DNA of 64,000 nt from Streptomyces sp. NBC_00154 (GCF_026342835.1 NZ_JAPEMI010000001.1:6702501-6766500), one strand, 5' to 3'; counted from the first letter of the stretch, positions 53,574 to 62,765 are shown. Translations and numbers: made by a program. Notes: a model not told the origin generated them from the sequence alone.

Positions 53574-54200
53574 ATGACCAAGCCTGCCGGCCTACGGGCC
53601 TACCACCCCGACGACCGTGAGGCCCTTGCGGACATCTGTGTCCGGACGGCCGACAACGGCGGCGACTCCCGGCACCTGTATCCGGACCTCGACCTGATGC
53701 CCTCGATCTTCGCCGCACCCTATGCGTACCTCGAACCCGACCTGACGTTCGTGGTCGACGACGGTACGGGCCGGGCGGTCGGCTACATCCTGGGGACCGC
53801 GGACACGCCGCAGTTCGTCGCCGCTTTCCGGAAGCAGTGGCTGCCGCTCGTCGAGGACCGCTTCCCGCAGCTCGACGGCGCGCCGCAGACCCCCAGCGAG
53901 GAGATGATCGCCCTCCTGCACAACCCGGAACGGATGATCGTCCCCGAAGTGGCCGCCCACCCTGCTCACCTGCACATCGATCTGCTGCCCGCATGGCAGC
54001 GGAAGGGGTACGGCAGGGCGCTGATGCGGACGTTCCTGGCCGCCCTGAACGCCAAGGGCGTGGAAGCCGTTCACCTCTCCATGGTCACGGCGAACACTCC
54101 GGCCAGGGCCTTCTACGACCGCCTGGGCTTCGAGGAGATCGACGTGCCGGACCCCGGACCGATCACCTATCTGGGGCGCAGTACCGCACCGGACCTGTGA
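53574..54200 (+). CDS. GNAT-family acetyltransferase behind a CebR-type site
   Basis: A 208-residue acetyltransferase. The ATG at 53574 is the first plausible start after the operator and begins MTKPAGLRAYHPDDREALAD. It has the long form of the GNAT fold found next to or fused with beta-N-acetylglucosaminidases: RHLYPDLDLMPSIFAAPYAY, VVDDGTGRAVGYILGTADTP, the acetyl-CoA loop LLPAWQRKGYGRALMRTFL and VTANTPARAFYDRLGFEEID. Given the operator, it could act in metabolism of cello- or amino-sugar oligosaccharides. The substrate is unproven. Confidence 0.88.
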   Translation: MTKPAGLRAYHPDDREALADICVRTADNGGDSRHLYPDLDLMPSIFAAPYAYLEPDLTFVVDDGTGRAVGYILGTADTPQFVAAFRKQWLPLVEDRFPQLDGAPQTPSEEMIALLHNPERMIVPEVAAHPAHLHIDLLPAWQRKGYGRALMRTFLAALNAKGVEAVHLSMVTANTPARAFYDRLGFEEIDVPDPGPITYLGRSTAPDL

Positions 54201-54359
54201 GGCCCCCCGTGCACACCGGCTGATCCCGCCGGTCCCACCGAAGGCGGACAAGGGGCCGGGAACTCCGCCCGGCAGGGGTGTCGCGCCGAAGAGCTGGGCA
54301 GGTACTGGAATACGAGCCCGGAACAGGGGCGAGGCAGCCGGTACAGAGGGGTGTGTGGC

Positions 54360-55241
54360 GTGAGGGAGCAGACCGTGTGGCAGTTCTCCGATGATCGTGG
54401 GCAGCTGTCGACAGCCGAGCGGCGCCCGTCGAAGGTACTCGCCTACGTCCAGGCCGGCGCCACGCTGTGGGACTACGGGATAGTTCCGTGGGGGATCTTC
54501 GGCTCGGGTCACGACGGCGACGAGCCGGACCGTGCGAAGACCGGCTCCTTGCCGCTGACCGACGTCGAGTACCTCGGTGCGGGCAGCGACCTCGACGTGG
54601 ACACTCTGTTACGAGGCGGGCCGGACCTCGTCGTGGCCGTCAGCTACGGGGGAGGGCATGTCTACGGGCTCGCCCCCGAGACCGCCAAACACCTGGAGGA
54701 ACACGTTCCGGTCGTTGTCGTCGACGTGGGCCAGGCGCGCACCCTCGCCGACATCGGCAACCGGTTCGCCGAACTGGCCCGCTCGCTCGGGGCCGAGGAG
54801 ACCCCGACGGCGACGCAGGACCTGGCTGCCGCCCGGGACCGGCTGCGCACCCTCGCCGCCGGTCCGTCCCGGCCTCGGGTGCTCGCCCTGTCACCGGCCG
54901 GACAGGACCAGGCGCATCTCGCCCGTCCCCGTATGTGGCCGGAGCTGCGCGTACTGACGGAGCTGGGCGTCGACGTCCTCGAACCGGCAGCGGGGCCCGG
55001 TGTCAACTGGTCGACGGTCGGCTGGCCGGAGGTGACGGCCCTGCGGCCCGGAATCCTGCTCACCGACATCCGGTCCAACGCCACACCCCTGGACCGGCTC
55101 CGTCCGGACGCGGACCGGTCGGCGCTGGAGCGGGCGGCCGCAGTGCTGCCGTGGAATCCGGAACCGGTCTGCAGCCCCCAGGCCCATGCGCGGTTCCTGA
55201 CGCTCGTGGCGGACGCAGTCGAGGCGGCGCAGGGCCGTTAG
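54360..55241 (+). CDS. Solitary periplasmic-binding-like protein without signal peptide
   Basis: A 293-residue protein of the iron-siderophore binding (type III, FepB/FhuD) fold. The GTG at 54360 follows AGAGGGG. The N-terminus (REQTVWQFSDDRGQLSTAER) is hydrophilic and has neither signal peptide nor lipobox, unlike true transport subunits. Fold features are KVLAYVQAGATLWDYGIVPW, GPDLVVAVSYGG, VVVVDVGQARTLADIGNRFA and a C-terminal LRPGILLTDIRSNATPLDRL. No permease or ATPase is nearby. A cytosolic sensor or siderophore-binding function is possible. It follows the GNAT gene by about 160 bp. Confidence 0.8.
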   Translation: MREQTVWQFSDDRGQLSTAERRPSKVLAYVQAGATLWDYGIVPWGIFGSGHDGDEPDRAKTGSLPLTDVEYLGAGSDLDVDTLLRGGPDLVVAVSYGGGHVYGLAPETAKHLEEHVPVVVVDVGQARTLADIGNRFAELARSLGAEETPTATQDLAAARDRLRTLAAGPSRPRVLALSPAGQDQAHLARPRMWPELRVLTELGVDVLEPAAGPGVNWSTVGWPEVTALRPGILLTDIRSNATPLDRLRPDADRSALERAAAVLPWNPEPVCSPQAHARFLTLVADAVEAAQGR

Positions 55242-55325
55242 CGCGGGCCGGAACCGCTGCGCTGCCCGGTACGTCCGACCGGCAATCAGCAAGGGCTGAG
55301 GGCCGGGTGCGGACAGGGGTGGGGC

Positions 55326-56210
55326 ATGAACAGAAGCAGGGTGGGCGGAACGGTAGCGGTGGTCCTGGTGACCGCGCTGTCGGCGGTGGCGTGCGGCGGG
55401 GGTGTCCCGGAGGACCTCGTGACCGAAGGGAACCGACCGGCCACGCCCTACAGCGGCCCGCTCCACCTGCCCCACCCGAACGCCGAAGGCGACACCCCGC
55501 AGGCGAGGAAGACGGAATCGGGGGCCGCCGGCCGCGCTCTGGAGTGCGACGGTGACATCTACTCCGGCGGTGGCAGCGAACCCTGGAGCAAGGGCGACGG
55601 CGGGGCGACACCCGAGGAAGGGCTGAAGCTGCACTTCGAGATCGAGCAGCCTGACCTGCCCCGGTACGGCTACCGCGTGGAACGCAAGGAAGCGGACCGG
55701 GTCCTGTACTCGTTCGACGTGGACCGCAGGACGAAGATCGCCATCATCGTCGCCAAGGACCGCAAGGGACGCCCGGGCTGGGGTCCGGAGACCACGGCCA
55801 CGTGCGACCCGGCGGAGCTGCCGTCGAGCTATACGGACAAGCAGCCGTACCGGGTCTGGACCGACAAGGACGGCCGCCGGGTGCCCGTGTCCAAGGTGAG
55901 CAGCTCGGCTGGCTCGGCGCACTGCGACTGGCAGAAGGCGGACTTCCTTGAATGGGGCGCGGGTTCGGGAGGGGAGGGCTCGGCCGACCGGAAGGTGTAC
56001 GCGCGTGATCCGGAGGGCGTCCTGTCCTCGGGCATGCTCACGTCGACGTACGACGGGGATGTGACGATGCCCGCCGGTGCCCGGTCCACGGGCTACCACC
56101 TGGACGACTGGGAACTGTGGCTGACGGACGACATGTCCAGGGTCTATGTCCGCACCTCGGACGGGGTGGAGGCGTGGCCCGCGTTGAAGCAGCACATGGG
56201 ATGCCGGTGA
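55326..56210 (+). CDS. Putative lipoprotein of unknown function
   Basis: A 294-residue exported protein. The signal sequence has a lipobox-like VACGGG, with the Cys near residue 23, indicating lipid attachment. The mature part has no motif I know: a Pro-rich linker, then LKLHFEIEQPDLPRYGYRVE and YSFDVDRRTKIAIIVAKDRK, a region with four cysteines (ATCDPAEL, AHCDWQKA, MGCR), and a C-terminal GYHLDDWELWLTDDMSRVYV. The pattern of beta strands and paired cysteines suggests an extracellular, disulfide-stabilised domain. It is downstream of the binding-like protein by 85 bp. Confidence 0.75.
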   Translation: MNRSRVGGTVAVVLVTALSAVACGGGVPEDLVTEGNRPATPYSGPLHLPHPNAEGDTPQARKTESGAAGRALECDGDIYSGGGSEPWSKGDGGATPEEGLKLHFEIEQPDLPRYGYRVERKEADRVLYSFDVDRRTKIAIIVAKDRKGRPGWGPETTATCDPAELPSSYTDKQPYRVWTDKDGRRVPVSKVSSSAGSAHCDWQKADFLEWGAGSGGEGSADRKVYARDPEGVLSSGMLTSTYDGDVTMPAGARSTGYHLDDWELWLTDDMSRVYVRTSDGVEAWPALKQHMGCR

Positions 56211-56239
56211 CCGGTCCGGCGACAGGGCCGGTCCGCTCC

Positions 56240-56427
56240 CTACAGCGCGAGCCAGAAGAAGCCCACAAGACCGACGGGCGTCAGGAGGCAGAGAGCCCCG
56301 TTGCCAGGAACGCAACTGACAGGATCTTCAACGCTCTTGCTTGCTGGGCGCGGCATGCGGCGAAGCAGGTGAAGCTCACGATGGCGAGAACGGGCAACGA
56401 GATGAAGACGAAGCCCGGCGCACCCAT
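56240..56427 (-). pseudogene. Small two-helix membrane protein with a probable frameshift
   Basis: From the ATG at 56427, MGAPGFVFISLPVLAIVSFT runs into a first helix, then ARALKILSVAFLATG, where the frame ends quickly at LSAS-stop. The neighbouring frame continues ALCLLTPVGLVGFFWLAL and stops at 56240, supplying an obvious second helix. One missing base near 56295 separates the two, so the gene looks broken, or is read with a frameshift. A two-helix protein of about 62 residues would result. No family is recognised. Confidence 0.55.
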
Positions 56428-56679
56428 GGTTCGCCCCCGTTTTTCCCGCCCACCTGTTGCGACCGAACAGTATGCCGGCCCCCTTGGGGCGGGCACAGTC
56501 GCGCCTCAGGAGCGTGCCCTTGTGAAGCAGTCGGTGACTCGACCGGAGTCGTGACGGCACCTGTTCGTAGCCGGGGCACGGGCACCGCCCCCCGTACGGA
56601 CCGTCTGCGATCGCGCCCGCCGGATTCGTTCGCGAGGCTGGGCTGAGCCGAGTCCGTACGTACGTCCCCAGGAGCAGGC

Positions 56680-56943
56680 ATGCAGCAGGACAAGCACCCT
56701 TCCTACCGTCCCGTGGTCTTCCGCGACCGCTCCGCAGGCTATGCCTTCCTCACCCGGTCCACCGCGTCCAGCGACCAGACCATCGACTGGGACGACGGCA
56801 ACACCTACCCCGTCATCGATGTGGAGATCTCTGCCGAGAGTCATCCCTTCTTCACCGGCAAGGCGCGGGTCGTCGACACCGAGGGGCAGATCGCGAAGTA
56901 CGAGCGGCGGTACGGGGAGGAGGGGAGCAAGGACGCCTCCTGA
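56680..56943 (+). CDS. rpmE2: 50S ribosomal protein L31 type B (zinc-independent)
   Basis: An 87-residue ribosomal protein bL31 of type [41 protein letters not shown], then [20 protein letters not shown]. It lacks the CxxC zinc motif of the normal bL31, so it can replace it when zinc is scarce and free zinc from ribosomes. In streptomycetes such copies are normally under Zur control, but I see no AT-rich Zur palindrome in the 180 bp upstream. The ATG follows CAGGAGCAGGC. Confidence 0.93.
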   Translation: MQQDKHPSYRPVVFRDRSAGYAFLTRSTASSDQTIDWDDGNTYPVIDVEISAESHPFFTGKARVVDTEGQIAKYERRYGEEGSKDAS

Positions 56944-57529
56944 CCCATCACCGCTCCAGAGCCCCCGATGCCCGGACGCCGCCACCCCGCTCGCCGCGGT
57001 GCGCAGCCGTCCGTACGGGATCGAGCCAGAGTTCGCCCCGTCGGGCACGGGCGCCGCGACCGGACTCGGCTTCCGGCTCTGCACCGGGGGAGAGAGGCCG
57101 GCGAACGGTGGTCGGCCAGGACGTCGGCGCCGGGAAGCTCGTCGTGAACCGTTCCGCTGCAGGTGTCTGCGACTTCGCGCAGCACTTCGTGAGACGGACG
57201 TCCACGCCTCTCTCCCTCGACACGGCGGAGGGTGAACGGTGCCTGGATACGGCTGTTCATGGACACCTCCTCGGTCGAGGGGCGAGGTCTTCGGCAGCGA
57301 CGGCCGGGCGACGATCAGCAGCCCTCTTTCCCGAGCCGCCGAGCTGGTGCGCCGAACACCCCAGGGCATTGCAGGTGTCAGGACGTGGAGCCTTGGCGAA
57401 TGAGCAGGCTGTGACGCGTCGACCACCTGCCAGGTAGCACTCCGAGCTGGATGGGATCCTGCCCGGCTTGCGGGGCAGAGGATGTCAACTGGACACCTTC
57501 GTTCGCGCACTCTAGGAGATCCCACCTTC
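56944..57529. other. Stretch without a confidently supported gene
   Basis: A minus-strand frame from 57266 begins MNSRIQAPFTLRRVEGERRG behind a good GGAGG site, but loses protein character within about 70 residues and then runs antisense into rpmE2. A second minus frame (56948-57223) has better third-position GC but no start signal or motif. A decayed gene is possible. The right end holds the promoter of the sugar kinase. Confidence 0.35.
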
Positions 57530-58462
57530 ATGCTCGACAGACTCGACCTGCTGGTCATCGGTGAATGCGTCGCCGACATCGTCCGGCTGCCGGGTGCAGC
57601 CGATCAGGTCCACCCGGGCGGCAGCCCGGCCAATGTCGCGTACGGTCTGGCCCGGCTCGGGCGCAGCGCCACCCTGCTCACCCAGCTCGGACCGGACGAC
57701 AACGGGCTGCTGATCAGGGACCATCTGGCCACCGTCGGGGTCGAGGTCCGCACGGACGGGGCTACGGCGCCCACCCCGTCCGCCGCCGTGACCCTGGACG
57801 GCGCCGGCCGGGCCACGTACACCTTCGCGATCACCTGGACGCTGGACCCGGTGTCCCTGGACCGGCCGCCGCACCATGTGCACACCGGTTCCATCGCGGC
57901 GGTGATGGAACCCGGCAACACGACCGTCCTGGGCGCCGTCGAGTCACTGCGGGCGGGCGCGACGGTCAGCTACGACCCCAATGTGCGGCCGGAGTTGATG
58001 GGGGACCACGACGCAGCCGTGCGGAAGGTCGAGCGCTGTGTCGCGCTCAGCGATGTGGTCAAGGCCAGTGACGAGGACCTGAAGTGGCTGTATCCGGGCC
58101 AGGAGCCGGAGCAGGTCGCCGAGCGGTGGCTCGCCACCGGCCCGGCCGTTGTACTCGTCACCCGAGGGGGCGACGGCGCGCTGGCCGTCCTCCCGGGCGG
58201 GCACGTGACGGTCGATGCCCTTCCCACCGACGTCGTCGACACGGTGGGGGCGGGCGACGCCTTCATGTCGGGCACGCTGCACGCGCTCGCCTCGCAGGGA
58301 TTGCTCGGCGCGGGCGGCCGGGAGCGGCTGCGCTCGCTGGACCGGGACACCGTGACCGATGTCCTGCGCCACGCGGCGGCCTCGGCCGCTGTGACCGTCG
58401 CACGGGCGGGCGCCAAGCCGCCGGACGAGGCGGAGTTGGCGGAGGCGCTCACCCGCCTCTGA
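57530..58462 (+). CDS. PfkB-family carbohydrate kinase (fructokinase-like)
   Basis: A 310-residue ribokinase-fold sugar kinase, probably phosphorylating fructose or a similar sugar. The ATG at 57530 follows TAGGAG and begins MLDRLDLLVIGECVADIVRL. The substrate site has HPGGSPANVAYGLARLGR, and the catalytic ATP signature is DTVGAGDAFMSGTLHAL with the Asp base. The protein lacks the extra lid of adenosine kinases. It is not near other sugar genes except a possible general link to the oligosaccharide systems left of it. It ends before a strong hairpin. Confidence 0.9.
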   Translation: MLDRLDLLVIGECVADIVRLPGAADQVHPGGSPANVAYGLARLGRSATLLTQLGPDDNGLLIRDHLATVGVEVRTDGATAPTPSAAVTLDGAGRATYTFAITWTLDPVSLDRPPHHVHTGSIAAVMEPGNTTVLGAVESLRAGATVSYDPNVRPELMGDHDAAVRKVERCVALSDVVKASDEDLKWLYPGQEPEQVAERWLATGPAVVLVTRGGDGALAVLPGGHVTVDALPTDVVDTVGAGDAFMSGTLHALASQGLLGAGGRERLRSLDRDTVTDVLRHAAASAAVTVARAGAKPPDEAELAEALTRL

Positions 58463-58478
58463 ACAGGGTCGCGATGTG

Positions 58479-58516
58479 ACGGTGCCACCGCCCCCTCGCG
58501 GGAACGGTGGCACCGT
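58479..58516 (+). terminator. Terminator of the PfkB kinase gene
   Basis: Perfect 12-bp arms (ACGGTGCCACCG and CGGTGGCACCGT) enclose a 14-base loop, 17 bp after the stop codon, between convergent genes. Confidence 0.8.
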
Positions 58517-58539
58517 TGTGTCCTGCCGTCAGCGCGGGG

Positions 58540-58791
58540 TCACCCGACCGGGATGGCCCGGGGACCGCGCACCACGACGAGTGGAGTGTCCCCATCCGCC
58601 CCCGACTCGTGCTGGGCGAGGAGCGCCGGCGGACGTTCGCGGCCGAACAGCGGGAGTCGCTCGGGGCGACGGATCGCGGGTGGCAGCGGCGCGGGTTCCG
58701 ATGGGATCCGGGAGAGCGGCGGGGTACCGAGGGCATCGAGCGCCGCCAGGGCCGTACGGTGCATGGCGTCCAGCTCCGCGCCAGGGCGCAC
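58540..58791 (-). CDS. Short hypothetical frame, possibly a gene fragment
   Basis: An 83-residue frame with strong G/C third-position bias: AELDAMHRTALAALDALGTP, then SRIPSEPAPLPPAIRRPERL and a hydrophobic end PLVVVRGPRAIPVG. A neighbouring frame just upstream reads CREALADELV, which may be its lost N-terminus after a frameshift. No start signal is convincing and I recognise no family. It could be the C-terminal remnant of a larger protein. Confidence 0.35.
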   Translation of the reverse strand: MRPGAELDAMHRTALAALDALGTPPLSRIPSEPAPLPPAIRRPERLPLFGRERPPALLAQHESGADGDTPLVVVRGPRAIPVG

Positions 58792-58846
58792 ACCAGTTCA
58801 TCGGCGAGCGCCTCGCGGCAGGCGTGAAGCCCGCATTACCCGGTCA

Positions 58847-60160
58847 TCACCCGTGCGCCTGCCCGTGCGGTGCCGGGAGCAGATGGGGTGTGCTGTCGTC
58901 GTCGAGGAACTCCACGACCGCGAGGGCGAACAGCGCCGCGATGGCGATCCATACGGTGACCATCGCCGTCGGCCGGTTCCACACGATCAGCACGACGGCG
59001 GCCACCACGACGACCGTCCAGTTCAGCGGGTCCTTCGCACGGTGCACCCAGGCGCCGATCGGACCGCCGGTGACCCCGGCCGCGTCGCGTACGGCGCCGA
59101 TGCCGCCGTGCCACATGGCCTTGACCCGGCCGGCGGCGCGACCCTCGCCGGAGAGCCAGGCGGCGAGAGCCACCACCACGCCCAGGGTGATCACCATCCG
59201 GATCCCGGCGCGGAGGTAGCCGACCAGGGCATCGAAAATCGAACCGGCCGCCGGCTGCGACACCGACGCCGGGAGGCTGTCCAGATAGAACGCGCGGAAC
59301 ACCCAGAGCGCCACGCCGAGGACCGCGGCGCCCACCGCGACCGCGAGGGCCGCAGTGACCAGCGCGCGGCGTCGGCGCACGGCGAGCAGTACCCCGCCGG
59401 CGGCGAGTACGAGGGTCAGCACCGGCAGCCAGAAACCGACGATCTGCAGCAGCCGGAACCCCTTCTTGGCCTTGCCGATCGCATCGGACGTCAGCACGGT
59501 GAAGTCGGTGTGGATCTCGGGGATCTTCGCGGCGATCGTCAGCCCGTGGTCGACCAGGAGCTGCTTCACCCGGTCGATCACCGGGGCGAGATCGATGACG
59601 ACCGTGTCGTTGGTGAGCTTCACGGCCCCGCCGCCGCTGCCGGTCAGTGCCTTGACGGCTGCCGCGTGGGCGTTCCGGTTGAGGGCGACCCACACCGTCT
59701 CGAAGGCGTCGGACGTCACGAACCTGTCCACCGTCCCGTGCACGAAGTTCGAGACCCCGGTGGTGATCGGGCCGCTCAGCCGCCCCAGCGCCTTGTCGAC
59801 GACCGGCCGGTCCGCGGGGGCCACCTGTTCGAGGAGGGCGTGGACGTCCAGATGCGTCATCACGGCATCGGTGACCCGGTTCGACACCGCGGCCTGCACA
59901 TCGGGATCGGAGGCCAGGGGCTTCACCATCGCCACATAACGGTCGGTGTCACCGATGTCGTCCCTGGCCCAGGCGGCGACGATGCTCAGCGGGGTGAGGA
60001 CGGCCGCGACGAGGATCAGCAGCACGGCGAAGAACGAACGGATCCGCGGCCGGGACCGCGCCGGAGTACGCGCCTCCAATTGCGCCATCCGTGCGCGCAG
60101 CGCATCCAGCTCGGCGCGGGCGCTGGAGGAATCCAAGTGATCGGGGTCCGGTGTTGCCAT
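58847..60160 (-). CDS. Membrane protein of unknown function with N-terminal coiled coil
   Basis: A 437-residue protein; I start it at the ATG at 60160 (MATPDPDHLDSSS), because the longer upstream frame is Arg-rich and not conserved-looking. Residues 12-35 form a short coiled coil (ARAELDALRARMAQLEART). One helix at about 42-62 (FFAVLLILVAAVLTPLSIVA) is followed by a 200-residue extracytoplasmic part with YVAMVKPLASDPDVQAAVSN and VIDLAPVIDRVKQLLVDHGL, then a group of five or six helices. The architecture resembles actinobacterial proteins annotated only as integral membrane proteins. Role unknown. Confidence 0.75.
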   Translation of the reverse strand: MATPDPDHLDSSSARAELDALRARMAQLEARTPARSRPRIRSFFAVLLILVAAVLTPLSIVAAWARDDIGDTDRYVAMVKPLASDPDVQAAVSNRVTDAVMTHLDVHALLEQVAPADRPVVDKALGRLSGPITTGVSNFVHGTVDRFVTSDAFETVWVALNRNAHAAAVKALTGSGGGAVKLTNDTVVIDLAPVIDRVKQLLVDHGLTIAAKIPEIHTDFTVLTSDAIGKAKKGFRLLQIVGFWLPVLTLVLAAGGVLLAVRRRRALVTAALAVAVGAAVLGVALWVFRAFYLDSLPASVSQPAAGSIFDALVGYLRAGIRMVITLGVVVALAAWLSGEGRAAGRVKAMWHGGIGAVRDAAGVTGGPIGAWVHRAKDPLNWTVVVVAAVVLIVWNRPTAMVTVWIAIAALFALAVVEFLDDDSTPHLLPAPHGQAHG

Positions 60161-60357
60161 GACCCAAGGGGACGCCCTGCGCGTCCGTGCAGCGCGGCGG
60201 GTTGCTGCGAAAGGGTGAGCACGAGGGCTCGCGGGGGTACGCGGTTCACGCCCCCGGGCCTCGCGCGCCCCCGTTCGGCCCAGTAGGCGCATCCTCGCCG
60301 GGGCGACTGCCGTTCGACAGCCGGCAGGCGTGATCGATCGCGGAATCGGAGCAGCGA

Positions 60358-61521
60358 GTGGCGAGGGGATACGTACTCGACGGCGGTGGGCAGCCGGATG
60401 CGGAGCGGGACGCGGAGCGGCTCACCGGGTCGTTCGCCCGGCCCGTGACCGTGCCCGGCCAGGGTCCCGGCCCGGCCCCCGTACGGACCGCGGTCCTGGA
60501 AGCCGTCGCGGGGTGGGTGCCGGGGGAACCGGTGGGCAATGACGCGTTGCCCGCCGCCTGGGGCGTGGACGATGCCTGGGTGCGCGCCCGCACCGGCATC
60601 GTCAGCCGCCACCGGGCCGGGGTGGGACTGGCCACCGGGGACGTCGCCTTCGAGGCCGCCCGGCGACTGGTCGGGGACGGCGGTTCGACCGCCGCCGGGC
60701 CGGTGGACGCGCTCGTGCTCGCGACCGCCACCCCCGACCATCCCTGCCCCGGCACGGCTCCCGCCCTCGCTGCCCGGCTCGGTCTGGGAACGGTCCCCGC
60801 ATTCGATCTCGGCGCCGCGTGCAGTGGCTTCGTCTACGGGCTCGCCGTCTGCCGGGGGCTCGTGGCCGCGGGTCTCCACGACCGGGTGCTGCTGGTGGGA
60901 GCAGATGTGTACTCGGCCTGGCTGGACCCGGCCGACCGGTCGGCGGGCGTGGTGTTCGGCGACGGGGCCGGGGCGGCACTCGTGGGGGCCGGACGGGCGG
61001 GGACCCTCGGTGAGCTGCTCGACTTCGACCTGGGCAGCGACGGCACCGGGTACGATCTGATCACCGTGCCCGGTGGCGGTGCCCGGTCCCGCTCGACGCC
61101 GGAGCAGGCCGCCGAGGGCGACGAGTTCTTCCGTATGCAAGGCCCCGCCGTGTACCAGCACGCCGTCGAGCGCATGACGGGATCCTGCCGGGCTCTGCTG
61201 GCCAAGGTGGGGTGGGACGCCGCCGATGTCGACCACTTCGTACCGCACCAGGCCAACGCGCGGATTCTGCGGGCGGTGTCCGCCCGCGTCGGCATTGACG
61301 CGCGGCGCTGTGTCACGCACCTGGAGCGGGTGGGGAACACGGGCGCCGCATCGATTCCGCTGGCGCTCGCCGACGCAGCCTCCAAGGGCCGGTTCCGGAC
61401 CGGCGACCAGATCCTGATCACCGCTTTCGGAGGCGGTCTGACCTGGGGGTCCGCCGCTCTTCGCTGGCCGGGAAACCCGCATGAACCACGCACGGAGCGC
61501 GACGGAGGAAACAGGACATGA
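60358..61521 (+). CDS. 3-oxoacyl-ACP synthase III (KASIII/FabH-like)
   Basis: A 387-residue KASIII-type enzyme that condenses an acyl-CoA starter with malonyl-ACP. The GTG at 60358 follows GGAGCA. Catalytic residues are visible: Cys155 in LGAACSGFVYGLA, His in FVPHQANARILRA and Asn in ERVGNTGAASIPLALADAAS. The start condenses an extra 40 residues before AVLEAVAGWVPGEPV, where FabH proteins usually begin; that tail is Gly/Pro-rich and unusual. Its stop overlaps the next ketosynthase start (ATGA), a translationally coupled pair. Substrate preference cannot be predicted. Confidence 0.9.
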   Translation: MARGYVLDGGGQPDAERDAERLTGSFARPVTVPGQGPGPAPVRTAVLEAVAGWVPGEPVGNDALPAAWGVDDAWVRARTGIVSRHRAGVGLATGDVAFEAARRLVGDGGSTAAGPVDALVLATATPDHPCPGTAPALAARLGLGTVPAFDLGAACSGFVYGLAVCRGLVAAGLHDRVLLVGADVYSAWLDPADRSAGVVFGDGAGAALVGAGRAGTLGELLDFDLGSDGTGYDLITVPGGGARSRSTPEQAAEGDEFFRMQGPAVYQHAVERMTGSCRALLAKVGWDAADVDHFVPHQANARILRAVSARVGIDARRCVTHLERVGNTGAASIPLALADAASKGRFRTGDQILITAFGGGLTWGSAALRWPGNPHEPRTERDGGNRT

Positions 61522-62747
61522 CGCAGACTGACACAGGGGTCGCGGTCACAGGAGTGGGGCTGGTGACCCCCGCCGGCGCCGACGAGCACGCCTTCTGGGC
61601 GGGGTTGTGCGCGGGACGCTCCATGGCGCGGCGCTGCGACGAACTGGCAGGACTGCCGGTCGACTTCGCCTGCCCGGTCGACGGGATCGACCTGGACCTG
61701 GTGGTGGGCGGCCGATCGGTGTGGCGGATGGGACGGTTCGTGAAACTGGCCCTGGTCGCCGCCCGGCAGGCCGTCGCGGACGCCGGACTCTCCCCGGAGG
61801 CCTGGGACGGATCCAGGGTCGGAGTGGTGGTCGGCGTCGGTGTCGGCGGAGTGTCCCTGCTCGTCGACAACGTGCGCAAGCTGGACGACGCCGGACCGGA
61901 GGGGGTCTCTCCGCTGCTGGTACCGATGATGATCCCGAACGCGGCGGCCGGCGAGGTCGCGATCGAGCTCCGCGCCCAGGGCCCCAGCCTTGCGCCCGCC
62001 ACCGCCTGCGCCTCCGGGTCCACCGCGATCGCTGTCGCCCGCGACCTGCTGACCAGCGGCCGGTGCGACACCGTGGTGGCGGGCGGGGCGGAGTCCGTGC
62101 TGACGCCGCTGGTGGTGGCGGCCTTCGCGAAGATGGGGGCGCTCTCCACCCGGACAAGCGATCCGGCGGGCGCGTCGCGGCCGTTCGCCGCGGACCGGGA
62201 CGGGTTCGTCCTCGGCGAGGGCGCCGCCATGCTCGTACTGGAGCGGACCGCCGACGCCCGTGCCCGCGGCGGCCGGCTGCGCGCGCTGCTGACCGGCGCG
62301 GGCTCCAGTACGGACGCCCGCCACCCCACCGCTCCCGCGCCCGACGGCTGCGGTGCGCAACAGGCGGTGGAGGCGGCGCTGTACGAGGCGGGCTGGACGC
62401 CCCGCGATGTCGACCACATCAACGCGCATGGCACGTCCACCCCGCTGAACGACGCGATGGAGACCGAACTCGTCTCCCGGCTCTTCCCACACCGTCCTTC
62501 CGTCACCGCCGCGAAGGGAGTGATCGGGCACACCCTCGCCGCTGCCGGTGCGATCGAGGCGGTGGCGACCGTACTGACGCTGGAACACGGCATCGTCCCG
62601 CCGATCGCCAACCTGGACGCGCTGCCGGACGGGTGGGACCTCGACTGCGTGACCAAGGAGCCGCGCCGGCAGGACGTCCGGCGGGCCGTCAGCCACTCCT
62701 TCGGCTTCGGCGGACACAACGTCGCGCTGGCCTTCGAGCGCGCCTGA
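61518..62747 (+). CDS. 3-oxoacyl-ACP synthase II (KASII/FabF-like)
   Basis: A 409-residue elongating ketosynthase with Cys164 in ATACASGSTAIAVA, His304 in HINAHGTSTPLNDAMETE, Lys333 and His339 in KGVIGHTLAAAGAIEAV. All catalytic residues are in place, so it is not a chain-length-factor. The N-terminal part is shorter than in E. coli FabF and the GVGVGGVSLLVDN stretch is distinctive. The coupled KASIII suggests that the two build one dedicated acyl chain. No acyl carrier protein gene is in the window. A strong terminator follows directly. Confidence 0.92.
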   Translation: MTQTDTGVAVTGVGLVTPAGADEHAFWAGLCAGRSMARRCDELAGLPVDFACPVDGIDLDLVVGGRSVWRMGRFVKLALVAARQAVADAGLSPEAWDGSRVGVVVGVGVGGVSLLVDNVRKLDDAGPEGVSPLLVPMMIPNAAAGEVAIELRAQGPSLAPATACASGSTAIAVARDLLTSGRCDTVVAGGAESVLTPLVVAAFAKMGALSTRTSDPAGASRPFAADRDGFVLGEGAAMLVLERTADARARGGRLRALLTGAGSSTDARHPTAPAPDGCGAQQAVEAALYEAGWTPRDVDHINAHGTSTPLNDAMETELVSRLFPHRPSVTAAKGVIGHTLAAAGAIEAVATVLTLEHGIVPPIANLDALPDGWDLDCVTKEPRRQDVRRAVSHSFGFGGHNVALAFERA

Positions 62748-62765
62748 CCCGTTGTCCCGCCTGTG

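Noticed and set aside
56841-57266. Minus-strand gene starting behind a GGAGG site at 57266
   Set aside because: The start looks good but the translation loses coding character and the frame runs antisense into rpmE2.
58553-60286. 577-codon plus-strand open frame
   Set aside because: Antisense to the membrane protein at 58847-60160 and His/Arg/Gly-rich without any domain.
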